A stretch of DNA of 64,000 nt from Clavibacter phaseoli (GTDB lineage: Bacteria; Actinomycetota; Actinomycetes; Actinomycetales; Microbacteriaceae), in assembly GCF_021922925.1 (NCBI RefSeq), contig NZ_CP040786.1:1798001-1862000 (forward strand), in the 5' to 3' direction. The position numbers were made by a program, and so were the translations under genes. The notes under the pieces were generated by a model. The model made no database searches. It saw only the letters and a program-made list of their open reading frames with translations, and had not been told where the DNA came from. Numbering within the stretch: position 1 is the stretch's first letter; each line of letters starts with the position of its first letter. This document shows positions 44,936 through 52,983 of this stretch, one piece after another.

Positions 44936-46869
44936 CACCGGCCGCCCATGCCGCCGCCGGCCGCCGCCTCGCCCGCGGTGACCGTGACCGACGCGACCGC
45001 GCCCGTCGCGTCGCCCGAGGCGGCGAGGCCGCCGACGCTCGCGCCCGCGACCGTGCCGCCGACGGAGACCGTGTAGGCCTCCCCCGTCGTGATCGCGTCG
45101 GACGAGAGGACGACGTTGCCGAACGACTTGCTCGCCTCGAAGGACGCGACCAGGGCGCCGTCCGCGTCGAGGACCTGGACGATCGTGCCGGCGTCGTAGG
45201 TCCGGTCGAGCGTGGCGGAGATCCACCCCTGCGCGCTCGTGGTGGCGGGCGAGACGACCATGCCGGTGCTGCCCGCGGCGAGCAGGGTGCCGCCGGACAC
45301 GTCCAGCGTGCCGTTGACGTCCAGGGCGCCGTTCCCGTTCCCCTCGGGCCCGCTGACCACGACCGTGCCGCCCGAGATGCTCGCCGAGCCGTTGGAGTCG
45401 AGGCCGTCGCCGTCCGCGTCGATCGTGAGCGTGCCGCCGGTCATGGTGAAGGTCGATCCGTCGTCGCCGCCCATCCCGCCGCCGCCGCCCATGTCGCCGC
45501 CGCCCGCGGGCATGCCGCCCGCGGGGCGCTCGCCGGTCGGGGCGGTGCCGTCGGCGGGCGCCGTCCCCTCCGCGGGCGCGGCTGCGGCGTCGTCCGTGGA
45601 GGTCGTGCCGGTGCCCGTGGCGGTCGCGGTCGTCTCCGTCGTGGATCCCGCGGTCGCGTTCACCCCGTCGTCGGCCGTCACGAGCGAGGTCTCGCCGCCC
45701 GCGACCGTGATGGCCGCGCTCTCGAGCCCCTCCTCCGCGGTCGAGACGGCGAGGGTGCCGCCGTCGATCACGAGGGCGGTGTCGGCGTGCACGGCGTCGT
45801 CGCCCGCGGCGATGGACACCGACCCGGCGGCCACGTGCACGCCGCCGTCGGCGTTGATCGCGTCGTGCTGCGCGTCGATGGTGGTCGTCCCGCCCTCGAT
45901 CACGGCGATCACGCCGGCGGTGATGCCCTGCGCGGTCGCGTCGTCCGTCGCCTGGGCCGCGTTCGCGGATCCGCCGCCCGCCGTGACGTCGAGCGTGCCG
46001 CCGGTGATGACCACGTCGGTGGTCGCGGCGAGGCCGTCGTCGCCCGCGGTCACGGTGACGGCTCCGTCCGCGATCGCGACGTACCCGCGGGTCGCGTCCT
46101 CGTCGTCGTCCGACTTCAGGCCGTCGCCGCCGGCCGTCACCGTGACGGCGCCGCCCTGGATCACGAGCGCGTCCTTGCCGCGGATCCCGTCGTCGGCCGC
46201 GTCCACCGTGATGGTGCCCGAGTCGATCACGAGCCCGTCCTGGGACGCGATGCCGTCGTTCCCGTTGCCGGTGACGTCGAGGGCGCCGGATCCGGTGATG
46301 GTCAGGTCGACCGCGCTGTACAGCGCCGCGTTCGCGTCCGCCGCGTCGTCGTAGGAGGCGGCGTCGCTGAGGCTGTTCGCGCTGCCGTCCGCGAGCGACA
46401 CCACGGCCGCGTCGGCCTGGCGGATGTCGACGGCCGCGCCCGTGCTGGACGAGATGGAGGCGCCGTCGAGGATCAGCGCGACAGTGCCGGCATCGGTCGT
46501 GTCGACCACCACCTGCCCGTCGTCGAGCGTGCCGGAGATCCGGTAGGTGCCCGCCGCCGTGATGGTGACGGTGCCGCCGTCGACGGTGACCCCGTCGCCG
46601 GACGCGGTGGCGGTGTCGCCGTCGAGGGCGATCCCCACCGCGGAGGCCGCGTCGACGTCGGCGCTCGAGTCGGTCGCCTCGTCGTCGGCCGCGAGCACGT
46701 CGGCGGCGCTCTGCGTCGCGTCGACGTCGACGGCCGCGGCGGTCGCGGCGGTCGTGGAGTCGGTCGCGGCGCCGGTGGTCGCGAGGCTGCAGCCGGCGAG
46801 GAGGCCGACGCTCAGCAGCAGCGAGACGGCGATGATGGTGGGGTTCCGGATGGGGCGCTTCTTCGTCAT
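44935..46869 (-). CDS. Asp/Gly-rich beta-helix carbohydrate-binding lipoprotein (Cthe_2159-like)
   Basis: 644 residues from ATG 46869. The signal peptide ends in the lipobox GLLAGC (about 21-26). The mature protein is a run of short repeats of the form G(G)xhThxAxDDGhxxx, for example ITVDAADDGIRGKDALVI, VTVTAGDDGLAATTDVVI, VSIAAGDDAVHADTALVI and LTIDADGDGLDSNGSASI, interrupted by a low-complexity Thr/Ala/Pro/Gly-Met insert (about 430-480). This matches the Cthe_2159/DUF4353 family, calcium-binding beta-helices that bind acidic polysaccharide such as polygalacturonate. Very acidic and surface anchored. Third of five genes with VTC and DUF4956 upstream. Confidence 0.83.
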   Translation of the reverse strand: MTKKRPIRNPTIIAVSLLLSVGLLAGCSLATTGAATDSTTAATAAAVDVDATQSAADVLAADDEATDSSADVDAASAVGIALDGDTATASGDGVTVDGGTVTITAAGTYRISGTLDDGQVVVDTTDAGTVALILDGASISSSTGAAVDIRQADAAVVSLADGSANSLSDAASYDDAADANAALYSAVDLTITGSGALDVTGNGNDGIASQDGLVIDSGTITVDAADDGIRGKDALVIQGGAVTVTAGGDGLKSDDDEDATRGYVAIADGAVTVTAGDDGLAATTDVVITGGTLDVTAGGGSANAAQATDDATAQGITAGVIAVIEGGTTTIDAQHDAINADGGVHVAAGSVSIAAGDDAVHADTALVIDGGTLAVSTAEEGLESAAITVAGGETSLVTADDGVNATAGSTTETTATATGTGTTSTDDAAAAPAEGTAPADGTAPTGERPAGGMPAGGGDMGGGGGMGGDDGSTFTMTGGTLTIDADGDGLDSNGSASISGGTVVVSGPEGNGNGALDVNGTLDVSGGTLLAAGSTGMVVSPATTSAQGWISATLDRTYDAGTIVQVLDADGALVASFEASKSFGNVVLSSDAITTGEAYTVSVGGTVAGASVGGLAASGDATGAVASVTVTAGEAAAGGGMGGR

Positions 46870-46961
46870 GGTCGTGTCCTTCTGTGGTGCGCGGGGTCGC
46901 GCGGGGAGGGAGGGGTGCCGCGTCGGGGCGGCGGGATGCGGGGTGGCGGGCGGCCGGGCGG

Positions 46962-47747
46962 TCACGCCGCGGAGAGGGCCCCGTCCAGGAAGTGGCGCCG
47001 GATGACCCGGTTCCACCTGTTGCCGGGGAGGTCGTCGCGGAGGGCCGCGAGCCCGGTGCCGTACTTCGAGATGGTCGCCGGGCGGTGGCCGCGGCTCCAC
47101 AGCAGTCGGTCGACGGCGGAGGGCCGGGATCCGGACTTCGTCTCGACGATCGCGACGCCGGGCAGCTCGAGGCGACGGTCGTCGAGGATCCAGGTGAGCG
47201 CGGTGTCGACGGTGGCGCGGCTCTCGTCGCCGGGGACGAAGAGCGTGGCCCGGTCGTACTCGGTCACCAGCGTCGGCCGCAGCCGCCGCGGGGCAACGCC
47301 GTGGATCCCCGCGTCGTGCAGCGTCTCGTCCACGTGGGCGAGGCCGGCCGGCGTGAGCGCCCGCTCGTCGCCCGCGACGTACGCGACCCGGTCCTTCACG
47401 GTGCTGCTGCGGCCGCCGCGGGTCTTGACCTCCAGGGCGCACTCCCCGGTGTCGAGGTAGCTCCGCGTCCGCACCTTGAAGCGGCGGCGCCGGCCGCGCA
47501 CCGCGAGGTGGAACGACGTGAGCTCGGGGGTGTCGAAGTAGACGCTGCGGTAGGCGGCGGCGCGCCGCCCGTCGATCTCGAGGGCCCGCGTCCCCTGCTC
47601 GAGCCCGGCGAGCGCGTCGTCGAGCTGGGCCAGCGGCACCACGTACTTCCGGTCCACCCGCGTGAGCAGGGCCGCCCGGGCGACGAGCTCCTCGAGGGTG
47701 ATGGGCGCGAGCGCGTCGAGCGCGGCGATGTCGCGCACGGCGCTCAC
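46962..47747 (-). CDS. VTC-domain polyphosphate polymerase-type protein
   Basis: 261 residues. The VTC catalytic tunnel domain of the TTM superfamily: RVDRKYVVPLAQ (basic residues near 30-34), YRSVYFDTPELTSFH, RRRRFKVRTRSYLDTGECALEVKTRGGRSSTVKDR with the alternating R/K and E/K pattern, LRPTLVTEYDRATLF, and GVAIVETKSG near 205, all expected tunnel-lining residues. Eukaryotic VTC4 makes polyphosphate from ATP, and bacterial forms are thought to do likewise. Soluble and cytoplasmic. It is coupled to DUF4956 by an ATGA overlap; the 92-bp gap to the lipoprotein gene shows no promoter or terminator that I can identify. Confidence 0.88.
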   Translation of the reverse strand: MSAVRDIAALDALAPITLEELVARAALLTRVDRKYVVPLAQLDDALAGLEQGTRALEIDGRRAAAYRSVYFDTPELTSFHLAVRGRRRRFKVRTRSYLDTGECALEVKTRGGRSSTVKDRVAYVAGDERALTPAGLAHVDETLHDAGIHGVAPRRLRPTLVTEYDRATLFVPGDESRATVDTALTWILDDRRLELPGVAIVETKSGSRPSAVDRLLWSRGHRPATISKYGTGLAALRDDLPGNRWNRVIRRHFLDGALSAA

Positions 47748-48343
47748 GCCGTGACCTTGCCCTGCGGCATGGTCTCGCGCATCCGCGCGGCGCTGCCGGC
47801 CGGGCGGACCCGGTAGCGCACGTCCACGAGCGTCGTGTCGTTCACGAGGTCGATGTGCTTCACGGTCGCGCCGCGGATCTCGGCGCCGAGGACGAGGCCG
47901 AGGTGCTCCACGAGCGCGTCGTGGTCGGTGATCGCCGTGTCGATGCTCATCGTCTGCTGGCGGTACCGGCCGAACAGGCGCGGGTGGTCGCCCACGACGA
48001 GCACGAGGAGGATGAGCGCCATCAGCGCCGCGTTCAGCCAGGTCAGCGTGCCGGACAGGCCCGAGATCAGGCCGAGGGCGAGCGCGGAGAAGTAGTAGGC
48101 GACCTCGTGCTGGGCGATCTCGTCGGACCGCAGCCGGATGATCGACAGCACGCCGAACAGGCCGAGCCCGAGGCCCGCGCCGATGGTGGTGGATCCGAGC
48201 ACGAGCGAGACGGCGAGCACGCCGACGTTGACGCCGAGGAAGGCGACGACGAGGTCGCGCCGGTGATGGCGGGGGAAGTAGACGGCGAAGGTGAGGATGC
48301 CGACGGCGACGAGGTCGACGGCGATGGGGAGGATGTGGTCCAC
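47744..48343 (-). CDS. DUF4956 family membrane protein
   Basis: 199 residues. Four hydrophobic helices in the N-terminal 120 residues (PIAVDLVAVGILTFAVYF, AFLGVNVGVLAVSLVLG, a Gly-rich GAGLGLGLFGVLSIIRLRSDEIAQHEVAYYFSALALGLISG, and AALMALILLVLVVG), then a soluble domain of about 75 residues. The LFGVLSIIRLRS..I motif is the DUF4956 hallmark. The family is commonly found beside VTC-domain genes; a channel or polymer-export role has not been shown as far as I know. First gene of the operon, coupled to VTC by ATGA. Confidence 0.85.
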   Translation of the reverse strand: MDHILPIAVDLVAVGILTFAVYFPRHHRRDLVVAFLGVNVGVLAVSLVLGSTTIGAGLGLGLFGVLSIIRLRSDEIAQHEVAYYFSALALGLISGLSGTLTWLNAALMALILLVLVVGDHPRLFGRYRQQTMSIDTAITDHDALVEHLGLVLGAEIRGATVKHIDLVNDTTLVDVRYRVRPAGSAARMRETMPQGKVTA

Positions 48344-48404
48344 GGCGGGCTCCAGGGTTCTCTCGGGGTGGAGCCCCAGGACACCCCGTGCCGCTATGCC
48401 CCTC

Positions 48405-48758
48405 CTATGACCCGTCGATGGGCCGCGTATGCATGCCGCCGGTCGTGTCGTCCCGCGAACCGCCCTCGGCCGACCCGTCCTCGCGCGCGACGTCCGGGCG
48501 CGGATCCCGGGCGACGCCCCCGTCCTCGTCCCACGCGAGGGCGGCCGCCCGGTCCTCCTCGGTCGGATCCTCGGCGAGACGGGCGCGCTCCTCGAGCTCC
48601 TGGTGCGTCCACCGGCGCAGCTGCATCACGCAGAGCACGACGACGGCGACGCACGGGATCGCGAGGTACCAGTACCCGGTCGCGACGGCGGCGAACGCGC
48701 CGACGCCGAACAGCTTCGCGAGGCCGGGGAGGACCTGTCGGCCGGTCTCGTGCTCCAT
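48405..48758 (-). CDS. Small membrane protein of unknown function
   Basis: 117 residues from ATG 48758, chosen because GAGGAG lies 6 nt upstream; the open frame continues to 49004 but that part is low-complexity and overlaps the next promoter. Two adjacent hydrophobic stretches (VGAFAAVATGYWYLAIPCVAVVVLCVM) form a hairpin in the membrane, followed by a hydrophilic, acidic tail (ELEERARLAEDPTEEDRAAALAWDEDGG). No recognised domain. It ends 62 bp before the DUF4956 start on the same strand, so it could be cotranscribed with that operon. Confidence 0.6.
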   Translation of the reverse strand: MEHETGRQVLPGLAKLFGVGAFAAVATGYWYLAIPCVAVVVLCVMQLRRWTHQELEERARLAEDPTEEDRAAALAWDEDGGVARDPRPDVAREDGSAEGGSRDDTTGGMHTRPIDGS

Positions 48759-48875
48759 GGGGCTCCTCGTGCGTCGGGCGGCGTCGCGGGTCCCGCCTGC
48801 TCCGAACCTACCGACGGCGCCGCGCGGCGACCGCAACCCCCGCCCCCGGATTCCCAGGCGACTCCCCGCGAGGCG

Positions 48876-48905
48876 TAGGCTCATGGGGCCATCACGAGTG
48901 GCCCC
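48876..48905 (+). promoter_or_regulatory. MFS gene promoter with a hairpin at the transcript start
   Basis: TAGGCT (48876-48881) is a -10 candidate with start expected near 48888. GGGGCCA (48885-48891) and TGGCCCC (48899-48905) form a perfect 7-bp inverted repeat at the very 5' end of the message, either an RNA-stabilising hairpin or an operator. The leader to ATG 49007 is then about 120 nt. Confidence 0.45.
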
Positions 48906-49006
48906 CTCGACTCCGCCGCATCCGGCGCCCGCGCCCGACCGGCGCGCCCGCCCCCTCCGCGCGCCCCTGCCGCTCACGCCGCACCAGCCGAAAGCCGTCT
49001 CCACGC

Positions 49007-50422
49007 ATGTCCAGCACCCGCGCCGCCAGCGCCGCCGATCCGTCCACCGCCACCCCGCCCGCCGGGAACTCGCGCTCGCGCGTCATCATCGCGAGCCTCA
49101 TCGGCACGTCGATCGAGTTCTACGACTTCTACGTCTACGCGACCGCGGCGGTGCTCGTCTTCCCCGCGCTCTTCTTCGCGAACGACGACCCGACCGTCGC
49201 GCAGCTCGCGTCGTTCGCGGTGTTCGGCGTCGCGTTCATCGCCCGGCCCATCGGATCCATCCTCTTCGGCCACTTCGGCGACCGCATCGGCCGCAAGGGC
49301 ACGCTCGTCGCGTCGCTGCTCACCATGGGCATCGCGACCGTGCTGATCGGCTGCCTGCCCACCGCGCTCACGCCCGGCTGGGAGGTCGCGGCCCCCGCGC
49401 TCCTCGTGATCATGCGCTTCGGCCAGGGCCTCGGCCTCGGCGGCGAGTGGAGCGGCGCCGCCCTCCTCGCCACCGAGAACGCGCCCGCCGGCAAGCGCGC
49501 CATCTACGGCACGTTCCCGCAGCTCGGCGCGCCCATCGGCTTCATCGTCGCCAACGGCGTGTTCCTCGCTCTGAGCCTCGGCCTCACCCCCGAGCAGTTC
49601 CAGGCGTGGGGCTGGCGCGTGCCGTTCCTCGCGAGCGCCGTGCTCGTGATCGTGGGCCTCTACGTCCGCCTCAAGCTCATCGAGACGCCCGCGTTCCAGA
49701 AGGTCGTCGACTCCGGCGAGGTCGCCAAGCTGCCCGTCGCGCGCGTGTTCGTCACGAGCTGGCGCCCGCTGATCCTCGGCACCTTCATCATGCTGGCGAC
49801 CTACACGCTCTTCTACCTGATGACGACGTTCACGCTCACCTACGGCACCACCGCGCGCGACGCCGCCACCGCCGAGGCCGCCGCGACCGCCGCCGGCAAG
49901 CCGTTCAACCCGGACACGTTCGCGGCGGGCCTCGGCTACGCGCGCAACGACTTCCTGCTCATGCTGATCGTCGGCGTCGTGTTCTTCGGGATCTTCACGC
50001 TGGTCTCGGGCCCGCTCGCGGAGAAGTACGGCCGCCGCAAGATGCTCATCGCGACCACCGTCGGGATCCTCGTCTTCGGCCTGCTCTTCGTGCCCCTGTT
50101 CTCGGGCGGCTTCGTCGGCACCATGGCGCTCCTCATCATCGGCTTCACGCTCATGGGCCTCACCTTCGGTCCCATGGGCGCGGTGCTGCCGGAGCTGTTC
50201 CCGACGAACGTGCGCTACACGGGATCGGCGATCAGCTACAACGTCGCGAGCATCCTCGGCGCCGCGGTCGCGCCCTTCATCGCGGTCGCCCTCTGGCAGC
50301 TGCTCGACGGGAACGTGCTGCTCGTCGGCGTGTACCTCAGCGCGATGGCGGCCATCACGCTCGTCGCGCTGATCATCAGCCGCGAGACCCGCGACGCCGA
50401 CTACGCGGGGAACGTCAGCTAG
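49007..50422 (+). CDS. MHS-family MFS transporter (proline/betaine or organic-acid type)
   Basis: 471 residues from ATG 49007. Landmarks of the metabolite:H+ symporter branch: RVIIASLIGTSIEFYDFYVYATAAVLVFPALFF, FIARPIGSILFGHFGDRIGRKGTLVASLL (helix 2-3 loop), LGLGGEWSGAALLATENAP, KRAIYGTFPQLGAPIGFI, and GPMGAVLPELFPTNVRYTGSAISYN. Twelve helices. The family imports proline/betaine, shikimate, alpha-ketoglutarate or citrate with protons; which one cannot be told. A stretch ARDAATAEAAATAAGKPFNPDTF in the central loop is unusually long. It has a long leader with a 5' hairpin, and a terminator follows. No neighbour suggests the substrate. Confidence 0.9.
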   Translation: MSSTRAASAADPSTATPPAGNSRSRVIIASLIGTSIEFYDFYVYATAAVLVFPALFFANDDPTVAQLASFAVFGVAFIARPIGSILFGHFGDRIGRKGTLVASLLTMGIATVLIGCLPTALTPGWEVAAPALLVIMRFGQGLGLGGEWSGAALLATENAPAGKRAIYGTFPQLGAPIGFIVANGVFLALSLGLTPEQFQAWGWRVPFLASAVLVIVGLYVRLKLIETPAFQKVVDSGEVAKLPVARVFVTSWRPLILGTFIMLATYTLFYLMTTFTLTYGTTARDAATAEAAATAAGKPFNPDTFAAGLGYARNDFLLMLIVGVVFFGIFTLVSGPLAEKYGRRKMLIATTVGILVFGLLFVPLFSGGFVGTMALLIIGFTLMGLTFGPMGAVLPELFPTNVRYTGSAISYNVASILGAAVAPFIAVALWQLLDGNVLLVGVYLSAMAAITLVALIISRETRDADYAGNVS

Positions 50423-50447
50423 CGCTCCGTCGCCGCCCGCTCGACCC

Positions 50448-50478
50448 GGACGCCCGTCGCCCCGCGCGACGGGCGTCC
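50448..50478 (+). terminator. Hairpin terminator of the MHS transporter gene
   Basis: A perfect 13-bp stem (50448-50460 with 50466-50478) and a 5-nt loop, 25 bp after the stop codon. Confidence 0.75.
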
Positions 50479-50647
50479 GTCGCGTCCGGAGAGGCCGGTC
50501 GTCGACGGGGATCCGCTCATCGCCGTGTCGCGCATCGCCCGCCCCCTCCCTCGCCGTCGATGACGCGACGCTACCGACCCGCATCCGCCGCTACACGCGC
50601 CGCGCCCCCGTCGTCGCCCGGCCCTCGACCGGCGCACCCGCCGCCGC

Positions 50648-50653
50648 TATCGT
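50648..50653 (+). promoter_or_regulatory. Candidate -10 box of the MOSC gene
   Basis: TATCGT ends 7 nt before ATG 50661 with no Shine-Dalgarno sequence. The remaining 170 bp back to the terminator show nothing I can interpret. Confidence 0.5.
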
Positions 50654-50660
50654 CGCTGGC

Positions 50661-51215
50661 ATGCAGCCCTCCGACTCCCCCCGGGTCCTCGCGGTCGCGC
50701 GCGACGACGCCCACGCGTTCTCCAAGCCGGTCCGCCCGTCGATCACGCTCCTCGCCGGCCTCGGCGTCGAGGGCGACGCGCACCTCGGCACCACCGTGCA
50801 GCACCTCTCGCGCAAGCGCCGGGATCCCGACGCCCCGAACCTCCGCCAGGTGCACCTCGTGCACGCCGAGCTGCACGAGGAGCTGGCGGAGAAGGGCTTC
50901 GCCGTCGGGCCCGGCGACCTCGGCGAGAACGTCACGACGGCGGGCGTCCCGCTCCTCGACCTGCCCGAGGGCACGCGTCTCCACCTCGGCGACGAGGCCG
51001 TCGTCGAGCTGACGGGCCTGCGCAACCCCTGCATCCAGATCGACAAGCTCGGCACGGGCGCCATGAAGGCGGTGCTCGACCGTGACGCCGACGGGAACGT
51101 CGTGCGGAAGTCCGGCGTCATGGGCGTCGTGATCGCCGGCGGCGAGGTCCGCCCCGACGACGCCGTGCGCGTGGAGCTGCCCGCGGGCGAGCAGCGGGCG
51201 CTGCAGCCGGTCTGA
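50661..51215 (+). CDS. MOSC domain protein
   Basis: 184 residues. Covers one MOSC domain: ITLLAGLGVEGDAHLGTTVQHLSRKRRDP, RQVHLVHAELHEEL, VGPGDLGENVTTAGVPLLDLPEGTRLHLGDEAVVELTGLRNPCIQIDKL, with the conserved Cys near residue 117 that would bind sulfur or molybdenum, and SGVMGVVIAGGEVRPDD. Related to YiiM-type proteins that reduce N-hydroxylated base analogues via molybdenum cofactor, or to sulfur-carrier proteins. Substrate unknown. It stands alone, followed 11 bp later by a tiny membrane-protein gene. Confidence 0.87.
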   Translation: MQPSDSPRVLAVARDDAHAFSKPVRPSITLLAGLGVEGDAHLGTTVQHLSRKRRDPDAPNLRQVHLVHAELHEELAEKGFAVGPGDLGENVTTAGVPLLDLPEGTRLHLGDEAVVELTGLRNPCIQIDKLGTGAMKAVLDRDADGNVVRKSGVMGVVIAGGEVRPDDAVRVELPAGEQRALQPV

Positions 51216-51226
51216 CGGGCAAGAAC

Positions 51227-51424
51227 ATGCGGATCCTCGCGGCGACCCTGGCCGGGTCCGGCGCGCTCGTCCTCGCGGTCGCGCTGGGCGCCGTGATGGG
51301 CGGCATCGTGGGAGAGGAGCCGGTCGGCACCGAGATCGCCTGGTGGGCCGCCGCGGCGGGCGCCGCGATCCTGCTGGTGGCGCTCAGCGTGGAGGTCGCG
51401 CGCCGCCGGGGGCTGCGCCGCTAG
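51227..51424 (+). CDS. Small two-helix membrane protein
   Basis: 65 residues. Two hydrophobic helices (ILAATLAGSGALVLAVALGAVMGGIV and IAWWAAAAGAAILLVALSVEVA) separated by EEPVGTE, with a basic RRRGLRR tail, so both ends are cytoplasmic. No Shine-Dalgarno better than GGGCAAG (51218-51224). It starts 11 bp after the MOSC gene, so probably cotranscribed. Its TAG stop shares the tetranucleotide CTAG with the stop of the convergent gene. Function unknown. Confidence 0.6.
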   Translation: MRILAATLAGSGALVLAVALGAVMGGIVGEEPVGTEIAWWAAAAGAAILLVALSVEVARRRGLRR

Positions 51425-51711
51425 GAGCCGGGCCGCTCGCCGGTATCCTCGTCACGCGTCTCCGGTGCGCGCCCGGCGGCCGCGACCCGCCCGCGATGCC
51501 GGACGACCGCTCCCCGCACGAGGAGGACGACGAGGACAGCGCCCATGGCGACCGCGCCGATCGTGCACACGACGACCAGCACGCGGTCGCCCTCCGTCCG
51601 CACCTCGGTCCGTCGCGCGACCTGGAACAGCAGGTACGTGACGATGCCGGCGAATCCCGCCAGCGCTCCCTCCGCCTGCTCCCGGAACGTCGTGCGGGGT
51701 GACGGGGCCAT
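51421..51711 (-). CDS. Small two-helix membrane protein, convergent
   Basis: 96 residues from ATG 51711. Two hydrophobic segments (LAGFAGIVTYLLFQVA and VLVVVCTIGAVAMGAVLVVLLVRGAVV) joined by the polar RRTEVRTEGDR loop, then an Arg/Glu-rich tail. The frame is open far upstream, but that part is antisense to the LacI gene and is not credible. Its TAG stop is the reverse complement of CTA at 51421-51423, interlocked with the stop of the plus-strand gene. Function unknown. Confidence 0.6.
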   Translation of the reverse strand: MAPSPRTTFREQAEGALAGFAGIVTYLLFQVARRTEVRTEGDRVLVVVCTIGAVAMGAVLVVLLVRGAVVRHRGRVAAAGRAPETRDEDTGERPGS

Positions 51712-51758
51712 GCGCCCAGCCTGCCACGGCACCGCGGGGTCGCGGAGGCGGACCGGCC

Positions 51759-52898
51759 TCAGCCGCCGCAGCCGCAGCTCTCGCGCACCACGAGCTTCGT
51801 GCCGAGCCGCAGCGTGACGGGATCCGCCGGCTGCGAGCCCGTCGTCGTGTCGATGAGGATGCGGGCCGCCGCGCGCCCCATCGCCTCCATCGGCTGCCGC
51901 ACGGTGGTGAGCCGCGGCGTCGCGAGGAGGCCCGCGAGGATCCCGTCGAAGCCCGTGACCACGACGTCGCCCGGCACGTCCACGCCCTCCGCCCGCAGCA
52001 GGTCGACGAGGGCGAGCGCCAGCTGGTCGCTCGCGCACACGAGCGCGCGCGGCAGCCTCCCGGCGCGGAGGGCCGCGATGACGCCGCCGAAGCCGGATCC
52101 CTCGCCGAGCACCGTGTCGTCGAGCACCTCGTCGGACGCCGGCACCCCGAGCTCCGTGAGCGCCGCGCGGTAGCCCTCGAAGCGCTCCCGGTAGTCGCCG
52201 ACGCTCGTCGCGCCCACGAATCCGAGGTCGGTGATCCCGTGCTCGACCACGAGGTGCCGCACGAGCTCCCGTGCTCCCCCGGCGTTGTCGGAAGTGACGC
52301 GGTGGTGCCCGTCGTCGGCGGGCGGGTAGCTGAACAGCACGATCGGCATGGCGAGCGAGACGCGCTTGAGCGACGCCGCGGCGGACGGCCCCGGGAAGAT
52401 CGCGAGCCCGTCGACGCGGCCGGCCGACTCGGCGACCGCCGTGGTCGTGTCGCTGCCGCGGCTGAGCATCACCGGCCGGTCGTGCGCGCGGCACTCGAGC
52501 TCGAAGCCGCGGCGCACCTCGTCGACGTAGAGCGGGAACGCGCGCGGGTCCGCCGCGATCTCGCCCGCGTCGTCCCACGGGATGAAGGTGCGGCCGGGCG
52601 CGTACGGCTCGCGCGCCGGTGCCGCGGCGTCGTCCGCCACCGGCTCGGCGGGCTCGCGCTGCAGCGGCCGGTCGATGAGGAGGTCGAACGAGTGCAGCCC
52701 GAGCGCGCCCGTGCGACCACGGGCGAGGCCCCGGGCGGACGCGCTCGGCATGTAGCCGAGCTCGCGCGCGGTCTCGAGCACGCGCTCGCGCGTGGCGGCG
52801 CTGATCTGGTCGGGGCGGCTGAACGCGAACGACACCGTCGCGATGGAGACCTTCGCGCGTTCGGCGACGTCGTAGACCGTGGGGCGCCGGGGGCTCAT
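51759..52898 (-). CDS. LacI family transcriptional regulator of the beta-glucoside operon
   Basis: 379 residues from ATG 52898. LacI helix-turn-helix and hinge: PTVYDVAERAKVSIATVSFAFSRPDQISAATRERVLETARELGY (about 5-48). The periplasmic-binding-protein-like ligand domain has GLAIFPGPSAAA, FVGATSVGDYRERFEGYRAAL, ALVCASDQLALALVDLLRAEG and TTVRQPMEAMGRAAARILI. A 50-residue insert rich in Asp/Ala/Glu (about 68-115) is unusual. It closes the SBP-permease-permease-GH3 gene string on the minus strand, so it probably represses that operon by binding CTTATGCGCATAAG at 58056, with a beta-glucoside or its product as inducer. Confidence 0.88.
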   Translation of the reverse strand: MSPRRPTVYDVAERAKVSIATVSFAFSRPDQISAATRERVLETARELGYMPSASARGLARGRTGALGLHSFDLLIDRPLQREPAEPVADDAAAPAREPYAPGRTFIPWDDAGEIAADPRAFPLYVDEVRRGFELECRAHDRPVMLSRGSDTTTAVAESAGRVDGLAIFPGPSAAASLKRVSLAMPIVLFSYPPADDGHHRVTSDNAGGARELVRHLVVEHGITDLGFVGATSVGDYRERFEGYRAALTELGVPASDEVLDDTVLGEGSGFGGVIAALRAGRLPRALVCASDQLALALVDLLRAEGVDVPGDVVVTGFDGILAGLLATPRLTTVRQPMEAMGRAAARILIDTTTGSQPADPVTLRLGTKLVVRESCGCGG

Positions 52899-52983
52899 GC
52901 GACCGTCCTCTCTCCTGGAAGCGTAGGCGAGGCGGGCGCGCGCGACCGCGACCCGGCGCCGCGCGGGGCGGGCACGGGCGCGG

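Noticed and set aside
48883..48885. ATG immediately after TAGGCT as a leaderless start
   Set aside because: Only 1 nt from the -10 box, so it would lie upstream of the transcript start; ATG 49007 begins the MFS homology.
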